This document shows positions 34,866 to 46,323 of a stretch of DNA of 64,000 nt, piece after piece (position 1 is the first letter of the stretch; every line of letters starts with the position of its first letter). Location of the stretch: NCBI GenBank assembly GCA_002951995.1, contig CP019797.1, positions 451,001-515,000 of the forward strand. Direction: 5' to 3'. Under the pieces are notes generated by a model. It saw only the letters and a program-made list of their open reading frames with translations, made no database searches and was not told the DNA's origin. The translations under genes and the position numbers were made by a program. The stretch comes from Stenotrophomonas acidaminiphila (GTDB lineage Bacteria; Pseudomonadota; Gammaproteobacteria; Xanthomonadales; Xanthomonadaceae).

Positions 34866-37025
34866 ATGGCGAACACGATTGAAGTCAAAGTCCCCGATAT
34901 CGGCGATTACAGCAACGTGCCGGTGATCGAGATCCTGGTGGCCGTGGGCGACACGGTGGCCAAGGACCAGGGCCTGGTGACGCTGGAATCGGACAAGGCG
35001 ACGCTGGAAGTGCCGTCCACCGCCGCCGGCGTGGTCAGGGAGATCAAGGTCAAGCTCGACGACAAGCTGTCCGAGGGCGATGTGGTGGTGGTGCTGGAAG
35101 CCGCAGGCGCGGCCGCCGCACCTGCGCCTGCCGCCCCCGCCGCGACGCCGGCTCCCGCCGCGCAGCCAGCCGCCGCGGCTGCGGCCGCGCCGGCGGCGGT
35201 GAGCGCGCCGGCGGCTCCGGCCCCGGCCGCAAGCGGTGGCCCGGTCGAGATCAAGGTGCCGGACATCGGCGACTACAGCGGCGTGCCGGTGATCGAGATC
35301 CTGGTGGCCGTGGGCGACACGGTGAAGAAGGACCAGGGGCTGGTGACGCTGGAATCGGACAAGGCCACGCTGGAAGTGCCGTCCACCGCCGCCGGCGTGG
35401 TCAGGGAGATCAAGGTCAAGCTCGGCGACAAGTTGTCCGAGGGCGACGTGGTGGTGGTGCTGGACGCGCAGGGCGCCACGCCCGCGGCGGGCGCCGGCAA
35501 CGTGGCGCCGGGCAGCAAGCCGCCGGTGACCCCGTCGCACCGCGCACCGGACCCGGCCGTGGCCGCGCGGGCGCTGCCGTCGACCGGCCGCGCCGCCGAC
35601 ATCGAGTGCCGCATGGTGGTGCTGGGCGCCGGCCCGGGCGGCTATACCGCCGCGTTCCGTTCGGCCGACCTGGGCATGGACACGGTGCTGGTCGAGCGCT
35701 ACGCCAGCCTCGGCGGCGTCTGCCTCAACGTCGGCTGCATTCCGTCCAAGGCGCTGCTGCATGCGGCCGAGATCATCGACCATGCCGCGCATGCCGAAGA
35801 ACTGGGCATCGCCTTCGGCAAGCCGAAGATCACCCTGGACAAGCTGCGCGAGTACAAGGAAAAGGTAGTCGGCCAGCTGACCAAGGGCCTGGCCGGCATG
35901 GCCAGGCAGCGCAAGGTGCGCACCGTGCAGGGCGTGGCGAAATTCGTTTCGGCCAACGAACTGGAGATCACCGGCGACGACGGCAAGACCCAGCTGCTGC
36001 GCTTCGAGCAGTGCATCATCGCCGCCGGCTCGCAGGCGGTGAAGCTGCCGAACTTCCCGTGGGACGACAAGCGCGTGATGGACTCCACCGACGCGCTGGA
36101 ACTGGCCGACGTGCCGAAGTCGCTGCTGGTCGTGGGCGGGGGCATCATCGGCCTGGAAATGGCCACCGTGTACGGCGCGCTGGGTGCCCAGGTCACCGTG
36201 GTCGAGTTCATGGACCAGCTGATGCCGGGCGCCGACAAGGACCTGGTCAAGCCGCTGGCCGAGCGCCTGAAGAAGCAGGGCATCGAAGTGCACCTGAAGA
36301 CCAAGGCCTCGGGCGTCACCGCCGACAGGAAGGGCATCACCGTGACCTTCGAGGCCGCCACCGAGGGCGAGAAGCCGGCGATGCAAAGCGGCACCTTCGA
36401 CCGCGTGCTGGTGGCCGTGGGTCGCGCGCCGAACGGCAAGAAGATCGATGCCGACAAGGCCGGCGTGGAGGTGACCGACCGCGGCTTCATCCCGGTCGAC
36501 CGGCAGATGCGCACCAACGTCCCGCACATCTTCGCCATCGGCGACATCGTCGGTAACCCGATGCTGGCGCACAAGGCCACGCACGAGGGCAAGCTGGCCG
36601 CGGAAGTCGCATTCGGCGAGAAGAAGGAGTGGGTGGCGCGGGTGATCCCGTCGGTGGCCTACACCAACCCGGAGATCGCCTGGGTCGGCGTCACCGAGAC
36701 CGAGGCCAAGGCCAAGGGGCTGAAGGTCGGCGTGGCCAAGTTCCCGTGGGCGGCCAGCGGCCGCGCCATCGGCATCGGCCGCACCGAGGGCTTCACCAAG
36801 CTGATCTTCGACGAAGAGACCCATCGTGTGATCGGCGGTGCCATCGTCGGTGTGCATGCCGGTGAGTTGCTGGCCGAAATCGGCCTGGCCATCGAGATGG
36901 GTGCCGAGGCCGAGGACATCGGCCACACCATCCACGCCCACCCGACGCTGAGCGAATCGGTGGCGATGGCTTCGGAGATCTACGACGGCACCATCACCGA
37001 CCTGTACCTCCCGAAGAAGAAGTGA
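34866..37025 (+). CDS. lpdA: Dihydrolipoamide dehydrogenase (E3) with two N-terminal lipoyl domains
   Basis: A 719-aa flavoprotein that reoxidises dihydrolipoamide with NAD+. Two tandem lipoyl domains (residues 6-79 and 128-201; lipoylated Lys44 and Lys166, both in ESDKATLEV) are joined by Ala/Pro-rich linkers. The E3 core starts at about 248: VVLGAGPGGYTA (FAD), redox disulfide Cys286/Cys291 in GGVCLNVGCIPSK, the NAD site VVGGGIIGLEMA and the C-terminal HAHPTLSE. Ordinary E3 is about 475 aa, and versions with one lipoyl domain are known in Xanthomonas, Neisseria and Ralstonia; two is uncommon to my knowledge. It is the second gene of the aceF-lpdA operon. Confidence 0.97.
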   Translation: MANTIEVKVPDIGDYSNVPVIEILVAVGDTVAKDQGLVTLESDKATLEVPSTAAGVVREIKVKLDDKLSEGDVVVVLEAAGAAAAPAPAAPAATPAPAAQPAAAAAAAPAAVSAPAAPAPAASGGPVEIKVPDIGDYSGVPVIEILVAVGDTVKKDQGLVTLESDKATLEVPSTAAGVVREIKVKLGDKLSEGDVVVVLDAQGATPAAGAGNVAPGSKPPVTPSHRAPDPAVAARALPSTGRAADIECRMVVLGAGPGGYTAAFRSADLGMDTVLVERYASLGGVCLNVGCIPSKALLHAAEIIDHAAHAEELGIAFGKPKITLDKLREYKEKVVGQLTKGLAGMARQRKVRTVQGVAKFVSANELEITGDDGKTQLLRFEQCIIAAGSQAVKLPNFPWDDKRVMDSTDALELADVPKSLLVVGGGIIGLEMATVYGALGAQVTVVEFMDQLMPGADKDLVKPLAERLKKQGIEVHLKTKASGVTADRKGITVTFEAATEGEKPAMQSGTFDRVLVAVGRAPNGKKIDADKAGVEVTDRGFIPVDRQMRTNVPHIFAIGDIVGNPMLAHKATHEGKLAAEVAFGEKKEWVARVIPSVAYTNPEIAWVGVTETEAKAKGLKVGVAKFPWAASGRAIGIGRTEGFTKLIFDEETHRVIGGAIVGVHAGELLAEIGLAIEMGAEAEDIGHTIHAHPTLSESVAMASEIYDGTITDLYLPKKK

Positions 37026-37084
37026 TCCACGCGACGCCCCTTCACCGGGGCGTCGTCGTTTCCGGCGTCCGGAGGAACAGGGAA

Positions 37085-37800
37085 ATGTGGCGAGCGATCG
37101 TGGCGGCGGTGTGGCTGGCAGGTGCGGGCGGTGCGCTGGCGGAGGAGGTGGAGGAGGCGGACCCGCAGCTGGAGGCGGCGCTGCTGCAATGCCCGGGTGC
37201 GGCGCCATTCGTGGAGGCGGACAGGCTGCGCGAACAGGCACTGGCGCGCAGGAGCGCCGGCATCGAGCCGTCCGAACCGCGGTTGCGCGAACAACTGCTG
37301 GAAATGGCGCGCCTGGACCAGCAGGCGCGCGACGGCGACTGGTCGCAGGCGATGGTCGAGAAGATGCTTGCGGTGGACGCGGCGAACCTGGCGAAGATCA
37401 GGCAGGTGGTCGCCGATCATGGGGACTGCCGGACGTGCGCGCGGTTGGCGTGGATGGCCTGCGCGCGGCCTGGCTGCTGGTGCAGCACGCCGACGCCGAT
37501 GCCGGCTTGCAGCGGCAGGTGCTGGACGGGCTGGCGCCGCGGTTGGCCAGCGGCGAGGTCTCATCGCGCGAATTCGCCCTGCTGACCGACCGGGTGCTGG
37601 TGAACGCCGGCAAGCCGCAGCGTTACGGCAGCCAGCTCGCCGCCATCGGCGGCAGGTGGCAGCCCAAGGCCATGGAAGCGCCGGAACAGGTGGACCAGCG
37701 CCGCGCCAGCATCGGGCAGATGCCGCTGGCGGATTACCTCTGCGTCGCGGCGCAGATGTTCCCGGCGCCGGCCACCGATGCCGAAGGCAGGCTGCTGTAG
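37085..37800 (+). pseudogene. DUF6624 domain protein, interrupted by one frameshift
   Basis: Start ATG at 37085 with GGAGGAACAGGG before it. A signal peptide (MWRAIVAAVWLAGAGGALA) and an N-terminal half with LREQLLEMARLDQQAR are in one frame; after VVADHG at 37421-37424 the protein continues in another frame (PDVRAVGVDGLRAAWLLVQHADADAG, then LLTDRVLVNAGKPQRYG). The joined product of about 238 aa matches the DUF6624 pattern. Loss of one G from a GGGGG run explains the break. Function unknown; probably periplasmic. Follows lpdA by 59 bases. Confidence 0.75.
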
Positions 37801-37905
37801 GCCTGCCATCGGTGCCGGGACGCGTTGCCATGCCGCGCGGTGCGCGTTGCCCGCATGGCGCCTGGCGGGCATGGCCCGCCGCCACGCATGCCGTGACCGG
37901 CCGGG

Positions 37906-38730
37906 TCAGAACGACAGGCTCACGCCGACCAGCGGGCCCTTGAATTCCTGCTTCAGGCCGATGAGGCCGTCGCTGCCCTTGCGGTCGACGTCGAGCTTGA
38001 ACCAGTCGTAGCCGGCGAAGATGCCGAAGTTCGGGTTGACGTTGTACTGCACGATGGCGTTGGCGCGGCTCAGGTCGCCTTCGTAGTCATCGAAGTTGCC
38101 CCAGCGCGTGTTGAGGTACTGGCCCTGCAGGTTGATCAGCCAGTGCTCGGACGGGGTGAAGGTCAGGCGCGCGCCGACCACCGGGGCAATGCCGTCGGTC
38201 TTCTCGTCGAGCACCTGGCCCTGGTACAGCTGGCCGAGGTCGGCATAGGCGTTGGCGTCCACCTTGGCGTACTCGGCGCCGAGCTGCAGGCCAAGGTCGA
38301 AACGCTCGCCGTCGACCACCGCGTAGTCGTAGACCAGGCTGGCCACCTGGTACTTCAGGTTGCCCTTGACGAAGCTGCCGGCCGGCACCGTGGTGCCGTC
38401 GAAGCTGATGCTCTCGCCCAGCGCCTGGCGGCGGTCCTTGTCGTAGCGGAAGTAATCGAAGATCAGCCGCTGGCGCTCGCTGATGCGGAACAGGCCGTCC
38501 ACGCGCGGCTCCCATTCCTTGCCCCCCAGGTCGAAATCCTCGTCGAAGGCCAGTTCCTGGCCGCCGACCGTGCCGCTGCCGCGCAGGGTATTGGACGAAT
38601 CGATGTTCATCGCGCCCAGGCGCAGGGTGAAGCGCGGATCGCCGTCCGCGGCGTGGGCGGGCGCGGCCTGCAGCAGGGCCAGGGCAAGCGCGCAGGAGGC
38701 GCAGGTCGTGAGGTGCGGGGGGAGGCGCAT
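37906..38730 (-). CDS. Outer-membrane beta-barrel protein, unknown substrate
   Basis: A 274-aa protein with a signal peptide (about 1-27, ending APAHA) and alternating strands throughout (RFTLRLGAMNIDSS, RLIFDYFRYD, LINLQGQYLNTRWG), with a C-terminal Phe (GVSLSF) as BAM signal. About 12 strands are predicted by eye. It resembles uncharacterised outer-membrane proteins found in Xanthomonadaceae. Monocistronic, divergent from the atp operon. Confidence 0.8.
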   Translation of the reverse strand: MRLPPHLTTCASCALALALLQAAPAHAADGDPRFTLRLGAMNIDSSNTLRGSGTVGGQELAFDEDFDLGGKEWEPRVDGLFRISERQRLIFDYFRYDKDRRQALGESISFDGTTVPAGSFVKGNLKYQVASLVYDYAVVDGERFDLGLQLGAEYAKVDANAYADLGQLYQGQVLDEKTDGIAPVVGARLTFTPSEHWLINLQGQYLNTRWGNFDDYEGDLSRANAIVQYNVNPNFGIFAGYDWFKLDVDRKGSDGLIGLKQEFKGPLVGVSLSF

Positions 38731-38830
38731 CGTTCGGTTCGCTCCGTGTAGGAAATCAGGGAGCGGCTACCGTGGCCGAAGCGATGTGGCACCTGCGTGA
38801 CCGCGGAGTGCACGCGGTGTGCAAAATGCG

Positions 38831-38859
38831 GCGAGGTGGCCCTGGGCGGGCCACCTCGC
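38831..38859. other. Perfect hairpin in a divergent gap
   Basis: GCGAGGTGGCC / GGCCACCTCGC, an 11-bp perfect stem with a 7-base loop. It lies between two divergent genes, where a terminator is not expected. Confidence 0.5.
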
Positions 38860-39043
38860 CCGGTGCGTCCGTCGCGCACATCGACGAGGTAATGGCGGCG
38901 GACGTGCAGGTGTGACCCGCCGCCGCGGCCGAAGTTCCGCATGTTGCAGCGCAAAAACGGGATTCGCCCGCCCTAACCCGGGACGGCTGAAAATTCCAGT
39001 AAATGCCGCAACTTGCGATCCGCAGGGGGGCGGCTTGTGGCGG

Positions 39044-39073
39044 TTGTCTCGCAAAATGTCCCGCTGCTATACT
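39044..39073 (+). promoter_or_regulatory. Sigma-70 promoter of the atp operon
   Basis: TTGTCT (39044-39049), an 18-base spacer and TATACT (39068-39073) preceded by TGC, an extended -10. It lies about 70 bases before the atpI start and fits constitutive strong expression. Confidence 0.75.
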
Positions 39074-39140
39074 TTCGCGGCTCGACGAGGCGCCCCCGGC
39101 GCCGCCAGATCTCCTTGTTCCATGAAGCAGGACATTCCAC

Positions 39141-39506
39141 GTGCTGAACTCCGTTGATGCGGGTCGGCGGCTGATGCTGCGTGCCGCGGTGTACCCGCTG
39201 GTCGCAGTGGTTGTCCTCGCGCTGGCCTTCCTGCTGTTGGGGCCGAAGTACGCCCTGGGCGCGCTGGTTTCCGGCGTGGCGGTGGTGGCGGGGACGGTGC
39301 TGGCGGCATGGGTGGGACTCGGCGGCGGCGTTCAGGCCGCCGGTTCGGCGATGATCCGCATGTTCCTGGGGTTCGCGCTGAAGATCGTGCTGATTGTCGC
39401 CGTGCTGGCAATGGCGTTCGTCTGGTGGCGGCTTCCTCCCTTGGCCCTGCTGGCAGCGATTCCAGTGGCGCTGATGTTCCAGGTTCTGGCTCTGGCCAGG
39501 CGTTGA
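39141..39506 (+). CDS. atpI: ATP synthase subunit I
   Basis: A 121-aa inner-membrane protein with four hydrophobic helices; GTG start. AtpI helps assemble the c-ring in several bacteria. It is recognised by position (first gene before atpB), topology and the VAGTVLAAWVGLGGGVQAAGSAM segment. The family is poorly conserved, so assignment rests largely on context. Confidence 0.88.
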   Translation: MLNSVDAGRRLMLRAAVYPLVAVVVLALAFLLLGPKYALGALVSGVAVVAGTVLAAWVGLGGGVQAAGSAMIRMFLGFALKIVLIVAVLAMAFVWWRLPPLALLAAIPVALMFQVLALARR

Positions 39507-39533
39507 TCGAATTCACAAAAGGTATCCGGACTC

Positions 39534-40331
39534 ATGGCGGGCGAGGCTCTAACCCCTACCACCTATATCCAGCATCACCTGCAGAACCTGACCGCCAAGG
39601 TCGGGGACGGCGGCAGCTTCTGGACCATCCACGTCGATACCGTCGTCACCGCGGTGCTGATGGGCCTGCTGATGGTGTTCGCCTTCTGGATGGCCACCCG
39701 CAAGGCCACCGCTGGCGTGCCGGGCAAGTGGCAGGCGTTCGTTGAAATCTGCCTGGAGTTCGTCGACCGCCAGGCCAAGGACACCTACCACGGCAAGAGC
39801 AAGCTGGTGACGCCGATCGCGATCACCATCTTCTTCTGGATCCTGTTGATGAACCTCATCAAGATGATCCCGGCCGACTTCATCGCCAAGCCGCTGGAAT
39901 GGGCGGGCGTCCACTACTGGAAGCCGGTGCCGACCGCCGACGTCAATGCCACCTTGGGCATGTCGATCAGCGTGTTCTTCCTGATGGTCTTCTTCTCGCT
40001 CAGTTCCAAGGGCCTGGTCGGCTTCGTCAAGGAGTTCCTGACCGCCCCGTTCGGCAAGTGGATGATGCCGTTCAACCTGATCCTCAACATCGTCGAGTGG
40101 CTGAGCAAGCCGATCTCCCTGGCGATGCGACTGTTCGGCAACATGTTCGGCGGCGAGATCGTCTTCCTGCTGATCTGGGTGCTGGGCGGCGCCGGCTTGT
40201 TCGGTGCTGTTGCCGGTGGCGTATTCGGCCTGGGCTGGATGCTGTTCCACCTGCTGGTGATTCCGCTGCAGGCCTTCATTTTCATGATGCTGTCGATCGT
40301 GTACCTGAGCCTGTCGGAAGACAGCCACTAA
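39534..40331 (+). CDS. atpB: F0F1 ATP synthase subunit a
   Basis: A 265-aa stator subunit of the F0 proton channel with five to six TM helices. The essential arginine lies in SLAMRLFGNMFGGE, next to the conserved Asn and Gly residues. An N-terminal periplasmic segment with two His (IQHHLQN) is typical of gammaproteobacteria. 27 bases separate it from atpI. Confidence 0.97.
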   Translation: MAGEALTPTTYIQHHLQNLTAKVGDGGSFWTIHVDTVVTAVLMGLLMVFAFWMATRKATAGVPGKWQAFVEICLEFVDRQAKDTYHGKSKLVTPIAITIFFWILLMNLIKMIPADFIAKPLEWAGVHYWKPVPTADVNATLGMSISVFFLMVFFSLSSKGLVGFVKEFLTAPFGKWMMPFNLILNIVEWLSKPISLAMRLFGNMFGGEIVFLLIWVLGGAGLFGAVAGGVFGLGWMLFHLLVIPLQAFIFMMLSIVYLSLSEDSH

Positions 40332-40405
40332 GCTACAAGCTTCAACCAGTTCCAACCTTCATCCGTTTCATCACCCTTAGCTACCCTTAGTTCTCGGAGA
40401 AAACC

Positions 40406-40708
40406 ATGTACTTCGCCGTCCTGACCAATCTCGCCCAAGTTCAGAGCTCCACCGCCCTTGCCGTCGGCATCATGATCGGCCTGGCCGCGCTGGGCGCCGG
40501 TCTGGGTCTGGCCATCATGGCTGGTAAGTTCCTGGAATCGGCTGCCCGCCAGCCGGAACTGATCCCGGTCCTGCAGGTCCGCATGTTCATCACCGCCGGC
40601 CTGATCGACGCCGCGTTCATCATCTCGGTCGCCGTCGGCCTGCTGCTGGCCTTCGCCAACCCGCTGGCCGCTGCCCTGCTGGCCGAAGCCGCCAAGCTGG
40701 CGGGCTGA
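40406..40708 (+). CDS. atpE: F0F1 ATP synthase subunit c
   Basis: A 100-aa c-ring subunit: two TM helices joined by the polar loop ARQPEL. The proton-binding carboxylate is Asp68 in GLIDAAFII, equivalent to Asp61 in E. coli. The first helix has the Gly-rich [16 protein letters not shown] packing face. The 20-residue longer N-terminus is normal for Xanthomonadaceae. A strong ribosome site (CGGAGAAAACC) fits the need for many copies. Confidence 0.97.
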   Translation: MYFAVLTNLAQVQSSTALAVGIMIGLAALGAGLGLAIMAGKFLESAARQPELIPVLQVRMFITAGLIDAAFIISVAVGLLLAFANPLAAALLAEAAKLAG

Positions 40709-40726
40709 TCCAGCTGAAGTGAGACG

Positions 40727-40791
40727 GCCGGGTGCCTGCGGGCATCCGGCTTCGGATGAAGGTCCGGTTGCGCCGCCACGGCGGCGCAACC
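40727..40791 (+). repeat. Tandem hairpins between atpE and atpF
   Basis: The first hairpin has a 10-bp stem with one G-T pair (GCCGGGTGCC / GGCATCCGGC, 40727-40750). The second has a perfect 12-bp stem (GGTTGCGCCGCC / GGCGGCGCAACC, 40766-40791) with a 2-base loop. Neither is followed by a T-run, so they more likely block 3' exonucleases or tune expression than end transcription. Confidence 0.7.
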
Positions 40792-40819
40792 ACCCCGACA
40801 CCAGCGATCGAGCTAACCC

Positions 40820-41290
40820 ATGAATATCAATCTCACCCTCTTTGCACAGGCACTGGCCTTTGCCGCGCTGATCTGGATCATCGCGACCAAGATCTGGCCG
40901 CCGCTGATGAAGGCCATCGAAGAGCGCCAGCAGAAGATCGCCGAAGGCCTCGCCGCGGCCGATCGCAGCCAGAAAGACCTGGCCCAGGCGGAAGTGAAGG
41001 TCAACGAGGCGCTGAAGGAAGCCCGTGGCAAGGCCAACGAGATCATCGACCAGGCCCATGCCCGCGCCAACCAGATCGTCGAGGCCGCCAAGAACGAAGC
41101 CATCGCCGAAGCCAACCGCCAGAAAGAACTGGCCCAGGCTGAAATCGACGCCGCCGCCAACCGCGCCCGCGAAGACCTGCGCAAGCAGGTGTCCGTGCTG
41201 GCCGTGACCGGTGCCGAGAAGCTGCTCAAGCGCGAAATCGACGCCAACGCCCACAAGGCGCTGCTCGACGAGCTGGCCGCGGAGATCTGA
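40820..41290 (+). CDS. atpF: F0F1 ATP synthase subunit b
   Basis: A 156-aa peripheral-stalk subunit. One N-terminal TM helix (about 5-25: [15 protein letters not shown]) followed by a long charged helix/coiled coil (about 30-140, rich in Ala, Glu, Lys and Gln). Length equals E. coli b (156 aa). Three bases separate its stop from atpH. Confidence 0.97.
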   Translation: MNINLTLFAQALAFAALIWIIATKIWPPLMKAIEERQQKIAEGLAAADRSQKDLAQAEVKVNEALKEARGKANEIIDQAHARANQIVEAAKNEAIAEANRQKELAQAEIDAAANRAREDLRKQVSVLAVTGAEKLLKREIDANAHKALLDELAAEI

Positions 41291-41293
41291 TAG

Positions 41294-41821
41294 ATGAGCC
41301 AGGCCCTCACGCTTGCCCGCCCGTATGCCCGCGCCGCGTTCGCGATTGCGCGCGAGGAAGGCAAGTTCGCGCCGTGGTCCGAAGCGCTTGCGTTCTCCGC
41401 CCGCGTTGCCGCCGATCCGCGCGTGTCGGCCCTGCTGTCCAATCCGGAGCTGGCCCGCGGCGACGCCGTGGCCCTGTTGGCCCCGGAAGCGGCGGGCGAA
41501 ACCTACGGCCGCTTCCTGAACCTGCTGGCCGAATCGCACCGCCTGCAGCAGCTGCCGGAGATCGCCGGCCTGTTCGACCAGCTGCGCGCCGAAGCCGAGA
41601 ACGTGGTCAAGGCCACCGTCACCTCGGCGGCCGCGCTGTCGGCCGACGAGCTGGAAAAGATCAAGCTCGCGCTGCGTCGCCGCTTCGGCCGCGACGTCGA
41701 GGTGTCGACCGCGGTGGACGCTTCGCTGATCGGCGGCGCCGTGATCGATGCCGGCGACGTGGTCATCGATGGTTCGCTCAAGGGCAAGCTGTCGCGCCTG
41801 CAGACCGCGCTCGCAAACTGA
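41294..41821 (+). CDS. atpH: F0F1 ATP synthase subunit delta
   Basis: A 175-aa stator subunit that joins the alpha-3 beta-3 head to subunit b. N-terminal helical bundle starting ALTLARPYARAAF and a C-terminal part with VIDAGDVVIDGSLKGKLSRL, the family signature. Length matches the usual 177 aa. Confidence 0.97.
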   Translation: MSQALTLARPYARAAFAIAREEGKFAPWSEALAFSARVAADPRVSALLSNPELARGDAVALLAPEAAGETYGRFLNLLAESHRLQQLPEIAGLFDQLRAEAENVVKATVTSAAALSADELEKIKLALRRRFGRDVEVSTAVDASLIGGAVIDAGDVVIDGSLKGKLSRLQTALAN

Positions 41822-41865
41822 ATTCACTTATCGTCCGGCTTGATCGCCGGCACTAGGACTTGACG

Positions 41866-43413
<1,548 letters not shown>

Positions 43414-43420
43414 GCCGCAC

Positions 43421-43476
43421 GTAGAGCGGGGCCTTGGCCCCGCTTCACTGTGACACAGCGGGGGAAGGCCCCCGCT
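43421..43476. repeat. GTAG-headed REP-like palindrome plus second hairpin between atpA and atpG
   Basis: GTAG at 43421-43424 is followed at once by a perfect 9-bp hairpin (AGCGGGGCC / TT / GGCCCCGCT, 43425-43444). A second hairpin (AGCGGGGG / AAGG / CCCCCGCT, 43457-43476) follows after 12 bases. The GTAG head and tight GC palindrome match the layout of the GTAG-type REP elements of Stenotrophomonas (SMAG) and relatives, which RAYT transposases mobilise. No RAYT gene is in the window. Confidence 0.6.
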
Positions 43477-43491
43477 CCATGGGAATAAGAG

Positions 43492-44355
43492 ATGGCAAGC
43501 GGACGCGAAATCAAAACCAAGATCAAGAGCGTGCAGAACACCCGCAAGGTGACGCGCGCGCTCGAGATGGTCTCCGCCTCCAAGATCCGCAAGGCGCAGG
43601 ATCGGATGAAGACCTCGCGTCCGTACGCGCAGGCGATGAAGCAGGTGATCGGCCACCTGGCCCAGGCCAGCACCGACTTCCAGCATCCGTTCCTGGTCGA
43701 GCGCGACAACGTCAAGCGCGTGGGTTACATCGTGATCTCCTCCGATCGCGGCCTGGCCGGCGGCCTGAACAACAACCTGTTCCGCAAGGCCGTGGCCGAA
43801 ATGCGCGGCTGGCAGGAAAAGGGCGCCGAGATCGACATGGTGACCATCGGCCAGAAGGCCAGCGTGTTCTTCCGCCGGGTCAACGTGAACATGGTCGGCA
43901 GCGTCACCCACATCGGCGACCAGCCGAAGCTGGAGACGCTGATCGGCGTGATCAAGGTGATGCTCGACGCCTTCACCGAAGGCAAGGTCGATCGCGTGTA
44001 CCTGGTCTACAACCGCTTCATCAACACGATGACGCAGAAGGCGTCCTTCGACCAGCTGCTGCCGTTGCCGGCCAGCGACACGCAGGTCGCCTCGCACGAC
44101 TGGGACTACCTGTACGAACCCGATGCCGCGACCGTGCTCGAGCACGTGATCACGCGCTACATCGAGTCGCTGGTGTACCAGGCCGTGCTGGAGAACGTTG
44201 CTTCCGAGCACGCGGCACGCATGGTGGCGATGAAGGCGGCAAGCGACAACGCGAACAAGCTGATCGGAACCCTGCAGCTGGTCTACAACAAGGCCCGCCA
44301 GGCAGCGATCACCCAGGAAATCTCCGAAATCGTCGGCGGCGCGGCAGCAGTCTGA
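43492..44355 (+). CDS. atpG: F0F1 ATP synthase subunit gamma
   Basis: A 287-aa central rotor shaft. Conserved N-terminal helix ([20 protein letters not shown]) and C-terminal helix ([20 protein letters not shown]), with [13 protein letters not shown] between. Length matches E. coli gamma (287 aa). Stop to atpD start is 37 bases. Confidence 0.98.
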   Translation: MASGREIKTKIKSVQNTRKVTRALEMVSASKIRKAQDRMKTSRPYAQAMKQVIGHLAQASTDFQHPFLVERDNVKRVGYIVISSDRGLAGGLNNNLFRKAVAEMRGWQEKGAEIDMVTIGQKASVFFRRVNVNMVGSVTHIGDQPKLETLIGVIKVMLDAFTEGKVDRVYLVYNRFINTMTQKASFDQLLPLPASDTQVASHDWDYLYEPDAATVLEHVITRYIESLVYQAVLENVASEHAARMVAMKAASDNANKLIGTLQLVYNKARQAAITQEISEIVGGAAAV

Positions 44356-44377
44356 CGCGCACAGTCAAAGCATTTAA

Positions 44378-45799
<1,422 letters not shown>

Positions 45800-45808
45800 T
45801 TCCGGCGT

Positions 45809-45861
45809 GAGGCGGAGTCCGCTCCGCCTCTGCGGCATCCTGCGGTGGGCGCAGGCCCACC
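45809..45861 (+). repeat. Tandem hairpins between atpD and atpC
   Basis: A perfect 9-bp stem (GAGGCGGAG / CTCCGCCTC, 45809-45830, 4-base loop) followed by a perfect 7-bp stem (GGTGGGC / GCCCACC, 45844-45861, 4-base loop). No T-run. Placed just before the epsilon gene, whose product is needed at one copy per complex. Confidence 0.65.
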
Positions 45862-45882
45862 CAACCAGGCGAAGAGAGTTCC

Positions 45883-46305
45883 ATGAGCACCATCCGTTGC
45901 GACATTGTCAGTGCCGAGCAGCAGATCTTCAGCGGCGAAGCGACCCTGGTCGTGGCCACCGGTGAGCTGGGCGAGCTGGGCATCGCGCCCAAGCATGCGC
46001 CGCTGATCACCCGCCTGAAGCCGGGCAAGGTCGTGGTCACCACCGCCGCCGGCGAGCACCTGGACTTCGCCATCTCCGGCGGCATCCTGGAAGTGCAGCC
46101 GCAGGTCGTGACCGTGCTGGCCGACACCGCCATCCGCGCTACCGACATCGACGAGGCGGCGGTGCGCAAGGCCAAGGAAGAAGCCGAGCGCGTGCTGGCC
46201 AACCGTGGCGAAGCCATGGAGCTGGCCGAGGCGCAGCAGCGCCTGGCCGAAGTCACCGCGCAGCTGCAGGCGCTGGAGCGCCTGCGCCGCAACCTCAAGC
46301 ACTGA
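45883..46305 (+). CDS. atpC: F0F1 ATP synthase subunit epsilon
   Basis: A 140-aa rotor and inhibitor subunit. N-terminal beta-sandwich ([32 protein letters not shown]) and a C-terminal helical hairpin of about 50 residues rich in Glu, Ala and Arg. Last gene of the operon; a strong terminator follows 18 bases later. Confidence 0.97.
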   Translation: MSTIRCDIVSAEQQIFSGEATLVVATGELGELGIAPKHAPLITRLKPGKVVVTTAAGEHLDFAISGGILEVQPQVVTVLADTAIRATDIDEAAVRKAKEEAERVLANRGEAMELAEAQQRLAEVTAQLQALERLRRNLKH

Positions 46306-46323
46306 GCACGGTGCGGTCAAGGT

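Larger units (their letters stand above)
38731..39140. other. 410-bp gap between the outer-membrane protein gene and the atp operon
   Basis: No convincing gene. Contents: a perfect 11-bp hairpin at 38831-38859, an AT-rich patch near 38940-39010, and the atp promoter at 39044-39073. The DNA around the hairpin is not needed for either flanking start and is otherwise unexplained. Confidence 0.5.
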
